In this document: positions 26,756 through 34,049 of the stretch, piece by piece | Layout: each line of letters starts with the position of its first letter | Numbering within the stretch: position 1 is the stretch's first letter | From: Aerococcus mictus | GTDB lineage: Bacteria; Bacillota; Bacilli; Lactobacillales; Aerococcaceae | DNA: 64,000 nt | Reading direction: 5' to 3' | Assembly: GCF_003286595.3 (NCBI RefSeq) | Contig: NZ_CP132985.1 | Span: forward strand, 248,001 to 312,000 | The notes under the pieces: generated by a model | The model's database searches: none | What the model saw: only the letters and a program-made list of their open reading frames with translations | Told to the model about the DNA's origin: nothing | Position numbers and translations under genes: made by a program

Positions 26756-27385
26756 CTATTGAATTTTTTCTAAGTAAGTGTCAATGCTATCGAAAATGAT
26801 TTGGGCATCTTGGGGGCGATGAATGTCATAATTATCCACATTTAGCCGCATTTTAGGTGATTGGTCATAGTCTGCATACCATTGACCATAGTGGCTGTGG
26901 AGTTGACGGTAATAGTCGTAAAGGCCGTTATCAGAACTTGGTTGTTCATAAACCCGGCCCCGTTTTTTGATGTTTTTGACAGCGTTGTCTAGGGAACTAT
27001 CTAAAAAGACTAGGAGGTCAGGAGCCTTTTTAGGTAAGCTGTCTAATTCTTCCATCATATTGGCTAGTAAGTCACGGTAGATGTCAAACTCTTCTTCAGA
27101 GATATTCCCGTTTAAGACATTCAAATAGGTGAAAAGTTCGTCTTCGTAAATACTACGGTCCAAAACGTTATTATTATCGAAAAAGGCTGCCTTAATATTT
27201 TTAAAGCGTTGGTTTAAAAAGTAAATCTGTAAGGAAAAGGCATATTTCTTGGGGTCTTGGTAATATTTATCAAGGATGGGGTTTTCCTCGACAGGTTCGT
27301 AAAATACTTTTGTGCCTAAATATTCAGCTAATTTTCCGGCATAGGTCGATTTTCCTGCGCCGATGGTTCCAGCAAAAACTATCAC
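26756..27385 (-). CDS. Deoxynucleoside kinase
   Basis: Phosphorylates deoxynucleosides to monophosphates (deoxyadenosine/deoxyguanosine kinase-like family). The P-loop FAGTIGAGKST is at residues 4-14, the DRS motif of this family (VLDRSIYEDELF) near 75, and the lid region RVYEQ near 143. 209 residues, normal. It starts with GTG 27385 with GGGA about 9 bases upstream. First gene of the operon with the PnuC-like transporter: transport plus intracellular phosphorylation would trap the nucleoside. Confidence 0.9.
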   Translation of the reverse strand: MIVFAGTIGAGKSTYAGKLAEYLGTKVFYEPVEENPILDKYYQDPKKYAFSLQIYFLNQRFKNIKAAFFDNNNVLDRSIYEDELFTYLNVLNGNISEEEFDIYRDLLANMMEELDSLPKKAPDLLVFLDSSLDNAVKNIKKRGRVYEQPSSDNGLYDYYRQLHSHYGQWYADYDQSPKMRLNVDNYDIHRPQDAQIIFDSIDTYLEKIQ

Positions 27386-27404
27386 TATTGTAATCCCTAC
27401 TCTC

Positions 27405-27461
27405 TAACTATATATTGTGCTGTTTTCTTATAAAAATAAGTGTAAACACTATATCTTGTGT
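27405..27461 (-). promoter_or_regulatory. Two NrdR-box-like operators
   Basis: ACACTATATCTTGTGT (27446-27461) matches the NrdR-box consensus (ACACWATATNTWGTGT-like) almost perfectly. A second copy, TAACTATATATTGTGC (27405-27420), has three edge mismatches. Their starts are 41 bases apart, about four helical turns, as expected for tandem NrdR boxes. They lie 20-76 bases upstream of the deoxynucleoside kinase start. Confidence 0.75.
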
Positions 27462-27644
27462 CCGAAAAGTATTCTATCATAGGATATTGAGAAGGCCAAG
27501 GAAGAAATTTGCCTGGGATCTTTGACCTATTTGACTAAGCTTGAGACTGCCTGGATGGCTCAGCCTAATTATTTTTAAAATTTAATTAAGCTTTTGTATA
27601 TAGTGGTCTTCTTTATAAAAGTTCTAAAATGACTGATAAGGTGA

Positions 27645-27682
27645 TGAAATCGCTTGCGAAAGCGTTAACAAGCTGCTATAAT
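27645..27682 (+). promoter_or_regulatory. eda promoter with overlapping cre-like sites
   Basis: TTGCGA (27654-27659), a 17-base spacer and a perfect TATAAT (27677-27682). Two cre-like sequences overlap it: TGAAATCGCTTGCG (27645-27658) and CGAAAGCGTTAACA (27657-27670), each one mismatch from the loose consensus TGNAANCGNWNNCA. Confidence 0.65.
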
Positions 27683-27694
27683 AACCTTGTGAGT

Positions 27695-27734
27695 CCCTTA
27701 CAATGCTTACCCAAAACCTGTAAGGGCTTTTTTG
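27695..27734 (+). terminator. Terminator hairpin inside the eda leader
   Basis: CCCTTACA (27695-27702) pairs with TGTAAGGG (27719-27726), followed by CTTTTTTGTTTT. It begins only about 6 bases after the expected transcription start and 110 bases before eda. An alternative pairing, GCTTAC (27705-27710) with GTAAG (27720-27724), would compete. This arrangement is that of an attenuator. Confidence 0.7.
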
Positions 27735-27845
27735 TTTTCAAGGAAATATAAAGCAGCCCGGGGCTTTTTTCTAGCAAATCCTAGTAATCGTGTTAGACTG
27801 AATAATAATAAGCAGCGTAATTTCAATGAGTGGAGGACATTAGGT

Positions 27846-28472
27846 ATGGCAGAAACTTTTAAAGAACGATTGGGCAAAGAGCAACTCTTACCCTTATACA
27901 CGGTCAATGACTTAGGGTCGGTAGCCTTAGCTGAGGCGGTTCTAAGCGAAAATAACTTATCCTTTATCGAAGTGACCTACCGCAGTGACCTGGCTTCTCA
28001 AGCCATTCAGCAATTGGCGGATAGAGGCAAATTAGTTGTGGGAGCAGGCACAGTCCGTGACTTGGATACCGCCAAGGACGCCATTGACCATGGCGCGCAA
28101 TTTATTGTCAGTCCAGGTTTATCGACTGAAGTGGTCAACTATTGTTTGAAAGAAGATATTCCTGTTTTCCCCGGAGCAGTTACTCCAAGTGAAATCATGC
28201 AAGCCATGGACTTAGGCCTTGACGTGGTGAAATTCTTCCCAGCCAATGTCTATGGGGGGATGTCAGCGATTAAGTCTTTAGCAGGACCTTTCTTTGATAT
28301 CCAATTCATACCCACTGGCGGGGTCAATAGTGACAACTTCACCGACTATTTAGCCAATGACGCCGTATTGGCAGTGGGGGGCTCCTTTATCTTGTCTGAA
28401 AAAGAGGTCTTAAAAGATGAAGGAAAGACAGCCTCAGAAAAATTAGCTGCCTTAACCAAGCAGCTCCACTAA
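27846..28472 (+). CDS. eda: KDPG/KHG aldolase
   Basis: Cleaves 2-keto-3-deoxy-6-phosphogluconate to pyruvate and glyceraldehyde 3-phosphate in hexuronate/gluconate breakdown. Motifs: FIEVTYRS with the catalytic glutamate, GAGTV, and DVVKFFPA with the Schiff-base lysine. 208 residues from ATG 27846, with TGGAGG upstream; the open frame back to 27732 overlaps the leader terminator and is not used. No kdgK or uxu gene is adjacent, although a beta-glucuronidase lies 20 kb downstream. Its own terminator is split by the IS that follows. Confidence 0.9.
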   Translation: MAETFKERLGKEQLLPLYTVNDLGSVALAEAVLSENNLSFIEVTYRSDLASQAIQQLADRGKLVVGAGTVRDLDTAKDAIDHGAQFIVSPGLSTEVVNYCLKEDIPVFPGAVTPSEIMQAMDLGLDVVKFFPANVYGGMSAIKSLAGPFFDIQFIPTGGVNSDNFTDYLANDAVLAVGGSFILSEKEVLKDEGKTASEKLAALTKQLH

Positions 28473-28555
28473 AACTTATTGGAAGATAAACACCCAGCTT
28501 TTTGTAGTGACCCCCAAAAGTTGGACTAAGAATTCAACTTTTGGGGGTTATTTTT

Positions 28556-29092
28556 ATGTCTAAATATTCATTAGAATTTAAACTGAATTTAGTAGGAGAC
28601 TATATTGCGAAAAAAGGAAGTTATCGAACCTTAGCTAATAAAGCAGGAATAGATCCTTCTATTTTACGAAGGTGGGTTAATAACTATTATGAATTTGGTG
28701 TAGATGGTTTAAAGAAAAGGCGGACTCAACAGGTTTATACTGTTGAATTCAAATTAAATGCGATAGAATTGTATGAAAGTACGGAAATGAGTTATCGCGA
28801 ATTGGCCAATTCATTAAACATGAATAATCCAAGTCTAATCGCTAATTGGCGAAGAGCTTATCATGAAAGAGGACTTGATGGCCTTTCCGCGAGGAAAGGA
28901 AGGCCACCTAAAGTGTCTAAAAAGAAATCACAAATCAATCAAATAAAGGATAGCAGCGAAACCAATCAGTTAAGTGAAGCAAAAATAAAGGAACTTGAAC
29001 AACGGATTACGGATTTAGAAATTGAGAACAAATTTTTAAAAGGATTGAGGAGACGTGTGGCTCAAAGAGTCAAGCGAGAAAAGAAGAAATAG
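28556..29092 (+). CDS. IS3-family transposase OrfA
   Basis: DNA-binding subunit of the transposase. Two HTH repeats (KYSLEFKLNLVGDYIAKKGSYRTLANKAGI and VEFKLNAIELYESTEMSYRELANSL) are followed by a coiled-coil/leucine-zipper region (ELEQRITDLEIENKFLKGLRR). The start is ATG 28556. The stop at 29090-29092 overlaps orfB, and an AAAAG run at about 29079 is a candidate -1 frameshift site that would make the OrfAB fusion. Confidence 0.9.
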   Translation: MSKYSLEFKLNLVGDYIAKKGSYRTLANKAGIDPSILRRWVNNYYEFGVDGLKKRRTQQVYTVEFKLNAIELYESTEMSYRELANSLNMNNPSLIANWRRAYHERGLDGLSARKGRPPKVSKKKSQINQIKDSSETNQLSEAKIKELEQRITDLEIENKFLKGLRRRVAQRVKREKKK

Positions 29093-29982
29093 TGACCGAA
29101 ATCACACGTCTCCATGATGAAAAATATGCTTTAAAAGATATTCTTAGCGTTTTAAAGTTTCCTAAATCGACCTACTTTTATTGGAAAAATAAAGATGAGG
29201 AAATTGATAAGGATGCCGATTTAAAAGAGGAAATGAAAGACATCAGAGAAACCCATAAGGATTATGGTTATCGAAGAATGCGAGCTGAACTGCTTTCCCG
29301 TGGTTATAAGGTCAGTAAAAACAAAGTTCAACGCCTAATGAAAATTATGGGGATACAGGTCACTAGCTATACTAGAAAGACAAGAAAATATAATTCCTAC
29401 AAAGGAACGATTGGAGAGATAGCGCCAAATCGTATCAACCGGCGGTTTGATTCGACCATTCCTTATCAAAAAATAACAACAGACACAACAGAATTTAAAT
29501 ACTACTATGCCGATGATTCTGGGAATTATCAAACTGGAAAACTCTATTTAGATCCTTACATGGATCTATTTAATCGAGAAATTATTTCTTTTAAGATAAC
29601 ACATCAGCCTAATGGACAAAGCATGTTGGAGGGGCTACAAGCTGCCATTGAAGCAAGTAAATTATGTCCATACAGAAGAACCTTTCATTCTGATCAGGGC
29701 TGGGCCTATCAAATGAAAAGTTACACCCGGCTCTTGAAGGATCACCGAATTTTTCAAAGTATGTCTCGTAAAGGAAATTGCTTAGATAATTCGCCAATGG
29801 AGAATTTCTTTAGTCTACTAAAACAAGAAGTCTACTATGGTCGGACTTATCATTCCTTTGAAGAATTAGCACAAGCGATTGAAGATTTTATAATCTATTA
29901 CAATGGTGAAAGAATCAAAGAAAAATTAGATTTTAGGAGTCCTATAGAATTTCGTCTTCATCACGCTTCTTTCGCCGCTTAA
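29092..29982 (+). CDS. IS3-family transposase OrfB (DDE integrase domain)
   Basis: Catalytic domain of the transposase with an N-terminal HTH_21 segment (HKDYGYRRMRAELLSRGYKVSKNKVQRLMK) and an rve-type DDE core: Asp in TTDTTEFKYY, Asp in FHSDQGWAYQ and Glu in NSPMENFFSLLKQE. The frame opens at GTG 29092 and is probably expressed mainly as a frameshift fusion with OrfA. 296 residues, full length. Confidence 0.92.
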   Translation: MTEITRLHDEKYALKDILSVLKFPKSTYFYWKNKDEEIDKDADLKEEMKDIRETHKDYGYRRMRAELLSRGYKVSKNKVQRLMKIMGIQVTSYTRKTRKYNSYKGTIGEIAPNRINRRFDSTIPYQKITTDTTEFKYYYADDSGNYQTGKLYLDPYMDLFNREIISFKITHQPNGQSMLEGLQAAIEASKLCPYRRTFHSDQGWAYQMKSYTRLLKDHRIFQSMSRKGNCLDNSPMENFFSLLKQEVYYGRTYHSFEELAQAIEDFIIYYNGERIKEKLDFRSPIEFRLHHASFAA

Positions 29983-30216
29983 TGATTACACATAAACTTT
30001 AAACTTATCAAGAGCCGCTACGCTCTTCCTCTTGACAAGTTTAAATTTCTGAGTAAATGTGTCGGCAAGAAATAAGCAAGAACTGTAAGCAACAAAAAAG
30101 AGCTGGCCAAAGGCCAACTCACTATATATAAAGTCCAACTTATTGGGGTCACCATATTTTAGCGGCTGGGTGTTTTTTGAACGAAGATTTTTATTAGCTA
30201 GCTAAAAACTGACAAC

Positions 30217-30260
30217 AAATAAGCCTGATTTCACCCCTTGGGGTAAGATCAGGCTTATTT
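30217..30260. terminator. Bidirectional terminator upstream of yigZ stop
   Basis: AAATAAGCCTGAT (30217-30229) pairs perfectly with ATCAGGCTTATTT (30248-30260), and ACCCC/GGGGT closes the loop. It ends yigZ on the minus strand and could stop read-through from the IS side. Confidence 0.8.
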
Positions 30261-30262
30261 CT

Positions 30263-30910
30263 TTATTGATCAGTATCGACCGGGACAGGCACATCGACAT
30301 AGACTTCTTCACCAATCTGAAAACTGGCTTGGGCAGCAGTGAGGTTGGTGAGTTCTTCTTGGACCTTGTCCACTTCTTGACTCGGGACGCCTAAGTGATA
30401 GGTCACTTTTTCTAAGTAGGAGGTATCTAAGAGAGAATAGGGGGAGTTTTCCACCCAGTAAGCCATGCTACCATTGAGGGAATAATCGATAGTCACATCG
30501 ACTTGGGTTTGCAAGCGGCGTTCAACCACACCAATCTGGTGGACGGCTTCGGAAACGGCACCGCTATAGGCACGGACTAAACCGCCAGCTCCCAATTTGG
30601 TGCCCCCAAAATACCGGGTAACCACACAGGCAACGTTTTTTAAATCCATATTTTTTAGGACTTCCAGCATAGGCACTCCAGCTGTTCCGCTGGGTTCACC
30701 ATCATCGAGGGCCCTTTGAATTTCATTACGCTCACCGATTTGGTAGGCGACACAGTTGTGGGTGGCCTTATAATGCTCTTTTCTCACCTCTTCAACAAAA
30801 GCGTCGGCTTCTTCCTTCGTGTAGGCACGCTGAATCCGACAAATAAAGCGTGATTTTTTGATTTCTATTTCATGTTCACCAGCACATTTAATGGTACGGT
30901 ATTCAATCAT
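30263..30910 (-). CDS. YigZ/IMPACT family protein
   Basis: Member of the UPF0029/IMPACT family, linked in other organisms to translation control; precise function unknown. The signature ALDDGEPSGTAGVPMLEVL and VTRYFGGTKLGAGGLVRAYSGAV are present, with a C-terminal DUF1949-like domain (about 135-205). 215 residues, normal. Divergent from comFA, the usual arrangement in Firmicutes. Confidence 0.92.
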   Translation of the reverse strand: MIEYRTIKCAGEHEIEIKKSRFICRIQRAYTKEEADAFVEEVRKEHYKATHNCVAYQIGERNEIQRALDDGEPSGTAGVPMLEVLKNMDLKNVACVVTRYFGGTKLGAGGLVRAYSGAVSEAVHQIGVVERRLQTQVDVTIDYSLNGSMAYWVENSPYSLLDTSYLEKVTYHLGVPSQEVDKVQEELTNLTAAQASFQIGEEVYVDVPVPVDTDQ

Positions 30911-31067
30911 TGATGGCTCAGCTCGTTTCTGTTTATTTTCTCCTTATTGTAACTAAAGCAGGTCTAAACTTCAAAAGTCTCCTTTTATTCGTCAATTGAG
31001 AGGGTGAATTTGGTCGTTAATTACGGATGAATAGTTTAGTCAGGTGATGAAGAGAGGATGAATAAGC

Positions 31068-32414
31068 GTGCAAGACTTACTTTTAGGACGGCTGCTGGCA
31101 GCGAATGAACTGCCAGATGACCTTGATTTAAGCAGTATTCCTAGTCTTCCAGCAATTAAAGCTGAGGGAAAGCAATTAATTTGCCAACGTTGTTTTAACC
31201 ATTTGGCCTTTCAGCCTAATCCTTGCATTTGTGACGGCCCGTGCTTTTATTGTTTAAATTGCCTGGCCTTTGCCAAATTAAGAACCTGTGACCGGCTTTA
31301 TTATGACTTAGACCCTCACTTTTACTTTAAAGACTTATGTCGGGAGCAAACTTACCTAGAATGGCCCGGGACCCTATCGCTCCAGCAAGAGCAGTGTGCT
31401 AAACAATTACTGACTTCCTATCAAGCGGGACGGGATCATTTGGTTTGGGCGGTCACTGGAGCAGGAAAAACAGAGATGATTTTTCCCTTAGTGGACTATG
31501 CCCTCCGCCAGGGTCAGCGCATCGCCTTGGCTACGCCTCGGGTCGATGTCTGTAATGAGTTATTCCCCCGCTTTCAAGCTGCCTTTCCGGATATTGATAT
31601 TCTCCTTCTCCACGGCAAGGTAGACCATCCCTACCGCCTCAGCCCCTTGACTATTGCTTCGACCCACCAGTTACTGCGCTTTTACCAGGCCTTTGATCTT
31701 TTAATTGTTGATGAAGTCGATGCCTTCCCCTACCATGGTGACCCCTTATTAGAAGCAGCTAGTCGGCGAGCCGTCAAAGATACCGGCGTGCGGGTGGAAC
31801 TCACGGCCACCCCTTCAAGAGACCAGCAAGCGGCTATCAAGCAGGAAAAAGTAGCCGCTTCTATCCTACCAGCCCGCTACCACCGCCATCCTCTTCCAGT
31901 TCCCAAGCACCGCTGGGTGGGCGACTGGCGCCAAGCCATTGCTAAGGGGCGCTTGCCGGGCGTATTAGGGGCAACCATCAAGTCTTTTTTGAAGAAGGGC
32001 GAATCTTTTTTACTTTTCCTTCCCCATATCGCCTTGATGGAAGAACTCGAAAAACTTCTCCATAAGCATTTTAAGGGGTTAAGCTTTACCAGTGTTTCCT
32101 CTAAAGACCCCGATCGGATTGAAAAGGTAGCCGCCATGCGTGAAAAGAATTATCAGTTTTTACTGACCACTACTATTTTAGAGCGGGGCGTGACCTTTCC
32201 CGGAATTCACGTCATTGTCTTAGGGAGTGAGGACCGGGTCTTTAACACCTCTTCCTTAGTTCAGATTGCTGGACGGGTAGGGCGAAAACCTGACCAAGCC
32301 AGCGGGCAGGTGTATTTCCTTCATGAGGGGAAAACCAAGGACAGCCTGCAAGCGGTCAAGCAGATTCAGTGGCTGAATCAAGAAGCTAGGAAGCGGGGCT
32401 TGATTGATGAGTGA
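31068..32414 (+). CDS. comFA: Late competence DNA translocase ComFA
   Basis: Superfamily 2 helicase that helps draw single-stranded DNA in during transformation. An N-terminal zinc-binding cysteine cluster (CQRC, CIC, CFYCLNC), Walker A AVTGAGKTEM (near residue 128), DEVD box VDEVDAFP, motif III ELTATPSR and motif VI QIAGRVGRKP are present. 448 residues from GTG 31068, with GAGAGG upstream; no in-frame ATG lies closer. It overlaps comFC by 8 bases. Confidence 0.93.
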   Translation: MQDLLLGRLLAANELPDDLDLSSIPSLPAIKAEGKQLICQRCFNHLAFQPNPCICDGPCFYCLNCLAFAKLRTCDRLYYDLDPHFYFKDLCREQTYLEWPGTLSLQQEQCAKQLLTSYQAGRDHLVWAVTGAGKTEMIFPLVDYALRQGQRIALATPRVDVCNELFPRFQAAFPDIDILLLHGKVDHPYRLSPLTIASTHQLLRFYQAFDLLIVDEVDAFPYHGDPLLEAASRRAVKDTGVRVELTATPSRDQQAAIKQEKVAASILPARYHRHPLPVPKHRWVGDWRQAIAKGRLPGVLGATIKSFLKKGESFLLFLPHIALMEELEKLLHKHFKGLSFTSVSSKDPDRIEKVAAMREKNYQFLLTTTILERGVTFPGIHVIVLGSEDRVFNTSSLVQIAGRVGRKPDQASGQVYFLHEGKTKDSLQAVKQIQWLNQEARKRGLIDE

Positions 32415-33084
32415 GTGCTTATTGTGTCAAGAAAGCTTTCAAGAAAAGCTTAGCTTAAAAGAACTCTTTACCTGGAAGAGCTGGGAGCCTATTATTATCT
32501 GTCCGACTTGCCAAGAGGCCTTTCATTATTTAAAGGGGCCGCGTTGTCAGCAATGTAGCCGGGAATGGGAAGAAGGGGACTACTGCCCTGACTGTTTGAC
32601 CTGGCAAAGGGAGGATGGCTGGTACTTTCGTAATTACTCGCTCTGCGCCTATAATGCTATCTTTAAAGACTGGCTACATACCCTGAAAAGTAAGGGCGAT
32701 GTCAGGGTGGCCGGCTTATTTACTAAAGAACTCAGGAAGATTAAAGGCGACTATCCCGGATACACCTGGTTAGCCATTCCTGGTTCAAGTGCAAAGTTTA
32801 AAAAGCGCGGTTTTCATCAAAGTGAGCTCATTTTGGACCAGGCGGGTATTGCCTACCAACGCTTAATCCACCTAGCTGGATCCAAAAAGAAACAGGCCCA
32901 GTTGAACCGCCAAGAGCGCTTAGCTAACCAACGTCAGATTGAACGCTTGACAGAAGGACCACTTCCTCAAAAAATTCTTCTCTTTGACGATGTCTATACA
33001 ACCGGTGCGACGATCCACCAAGTGGCCCGTTTTTTAGAATCTTTTGGAGTAGAAGAAATTACTTCACTCACGCTGGGACGTTAG
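32407..33084 (+). CDS. comFC: ComF family protein (phosphoribosyltransferase-like)
   Basis: Competence protein partner of ComFA. The N-terminal cysteine pairs (CLLC, CPTC, CQQC, CPDC) suggest zinc binding, and the C-terminal PRPP-binding loop is ILLFDDVYTTGAT. About 225 residues. ATG 32407 lies inside the end of comFA. Confidence 0.92.
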   Translation: MSECLLCQESFQEKLSLKELFTWKSWEPIIICPTCQEAFHYLKGPRCQQCSREWEEGDYCPDCLTWQREDGWYFRNYSLCAYNAIFKDWLHTLKSKGDVRVAGLFTKELRKIKGDYPGYTWLAIPGSSAKFKKRGFHQSELILDQAGIAYQRLIHLAGSKKKQAQLNRQERLANQRQIERLTEGPLPQKILLFDDVYTTGATIHQVARFLESFGVEEITSLTLGR

Positions 33085-33102
33085 GGAAAACTGCCTTATG
33101 AC

Positions 33103-33131
33103 TTGAATTAAAGCGCTATCTAACATATAAT
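33103..33131 (+). promoter_or_regulatory. hpf promoter with cre-like spacer
   Basis: TTGAAT (33103-33108), a 17-base spacer and TATAAT (33126-33131). The spacer holds TAAAGCGCTATC; with its flanks (ATTAAAGCGCTATCT) it is one mismatch from WTGWAARCGYTWWCW. Confidence 0.7.
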
Positions 33132-33202
33132 ATAAGTAGTAAGAAAGAAGCTTATTAAGGGCTTCTGCCAGACGAAGTTTGGCTTAGGAAGGATGAGTAA
33201 TT

Positions 33203-33772
33203 ATGTTTACTTACAATGTTCGCGGAGAAAATATTGAAATCACTCCTGCTATCCGTGATTATGCAGAGAATAAGATTTCAAAAATCGAGAAATACTTTAA
33301 AGACGCTCCGGATACAACCGTCTATGTGAATGCCAAAGTCTACCAAAACGGAGAGGCTAAAGCAGAAGTTACCGTTCCCCTACCACGTTTAACCTTACGG
33401 GCTGAAGAAACCTCCCAAGACCTTTACGGTAGCATTGACTTAGTGGTTGATAAACTCGAACGCCAAGTGAAGAAATATAAAACTCGGATTAACCGCAAAT
33501 CACGTGAAAAAGGCATTTCTGACGTGATGTTTACTGAAAACAATCAAGAAGACAGTAAAGATGACAATGACAGCAATATTGAAATTGTCCGTACCAAGAG
33601 TATTGCGGTAAAACCAATGAGCGCAGAAGAAGCGGTCTTACAAATGGAAATGTTAGGACACTCATTCTTTATTTATGAAGATGCTGAAAGTGAAAGCGTG
33701 TCCTTAGTTTATAAACGCCATAACGGTAAGTATGGTTTAATCGAAATCGAAAAAGACATCGTTAACGAATAA
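33203..33772 (+). CDS. hpf: Ribosome hibernation promoting factor, long form
   Basis: Binds 30S subunits and, in the long form, dimerises 70S into 100S particles in resting cells. The N-terminal S30AE domain (1 to about 105) is followed by an acidic linker (about 112-128) and the C-terminal dimerisation domain (about 130-189, with AVKPMSAEEAVLQMEMLGHSFFIY). 189 residues, the normal long form. Own promoter and terminator. Confidence 0.95.
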   Translation: MFTYNVRGENIEITPAIRDYAENKISKIEKYFKDAPDTTVYVNAKVYQNGEAKAEVTVPLPRLTLRAEETSQDLYGSIDLVVDKLERQVKKYKTRINRKSREKGISDVMFTENNQEDSKDDNDSNIEIVRTKSIAVKPMSAEEAVLQMEMLGHSFFIYEDAESESVSLVYKRHNGKYGLIEIEKDIVNE

Positions 33773-33792
33773 GGGAAATTATTTTCGTAGAC

Positions 33793-33822
33793 AAGCTGGA
33801 TCACCTCGATCCAGCTTTTTTG
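33793..33822 (+). terminator. hpf terminator
   Basis: AAGCTGGATC (33793-33802) pairs with GATCCAGCTT (33808-33817), then a T run. Confidence 0.88.
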
Positions 33823-34049
33823 AGTGGAAAGACTTAAGTTTACCAGGGAAAGCTCTTCTGACTAGCTGGCGGAAGCTGAAAAGAACGGGGCCGCTAGAAT
33901 ATAAAAAATGATTTCATTTAGCCGAGGGGACTTGCTTCTGTTACAATCAATGGGGAAAGTTTTTCTTGTTTTCATAGCTATAAAAAAATGCTAGAATAAT
34001 AAAGATACCTTATTTATGCAAGGAATACGAGTAGATTAAGGAGAATTCC

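Larger units (their letters stand above)
28503..30156 (+). mobile_element. IS3-family insertion sequence, complete
   Basis: About 1.65 kb with two overlapping reading frames of the IS3/IS150 type. Terminal inverted repeats of about 25 bases (28503-28527 and 30132-30156) agree at about 21 positions, both containing GTGACCCC and AAGTTGGACT. A 4-base TTTT flanks each side (28499-28502 and 30157-30160) and is a plausible target duplication, though in a T-rich place this is weak evidence and the ends could shift by a few bases. The left end forms a 13-bp hairpin (28511-28523/28535-28547) that holds the GGGGG before the first ATG. Both frames look intact, so the element may be active. Confidence 0.9.

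Noticed and set aside
27732..27845. N-terminal extension of eda
   Set aside because: It starts in the T tract of the leader terminator and does not match KDPG aldolases.
29990..30060. Hairpin at the right end of the IS as a separate small RNA
   Set aside because: It lies inside the IS after orfB, is imperfect, and is more simply the element's own end structure or terminator.
33823..34049. Possible small gene between hpf and secA
   Set aside because: No frame with a start, binding site and reasonable length was found; the stretch looks like ordinary spacer with the secA promoter.
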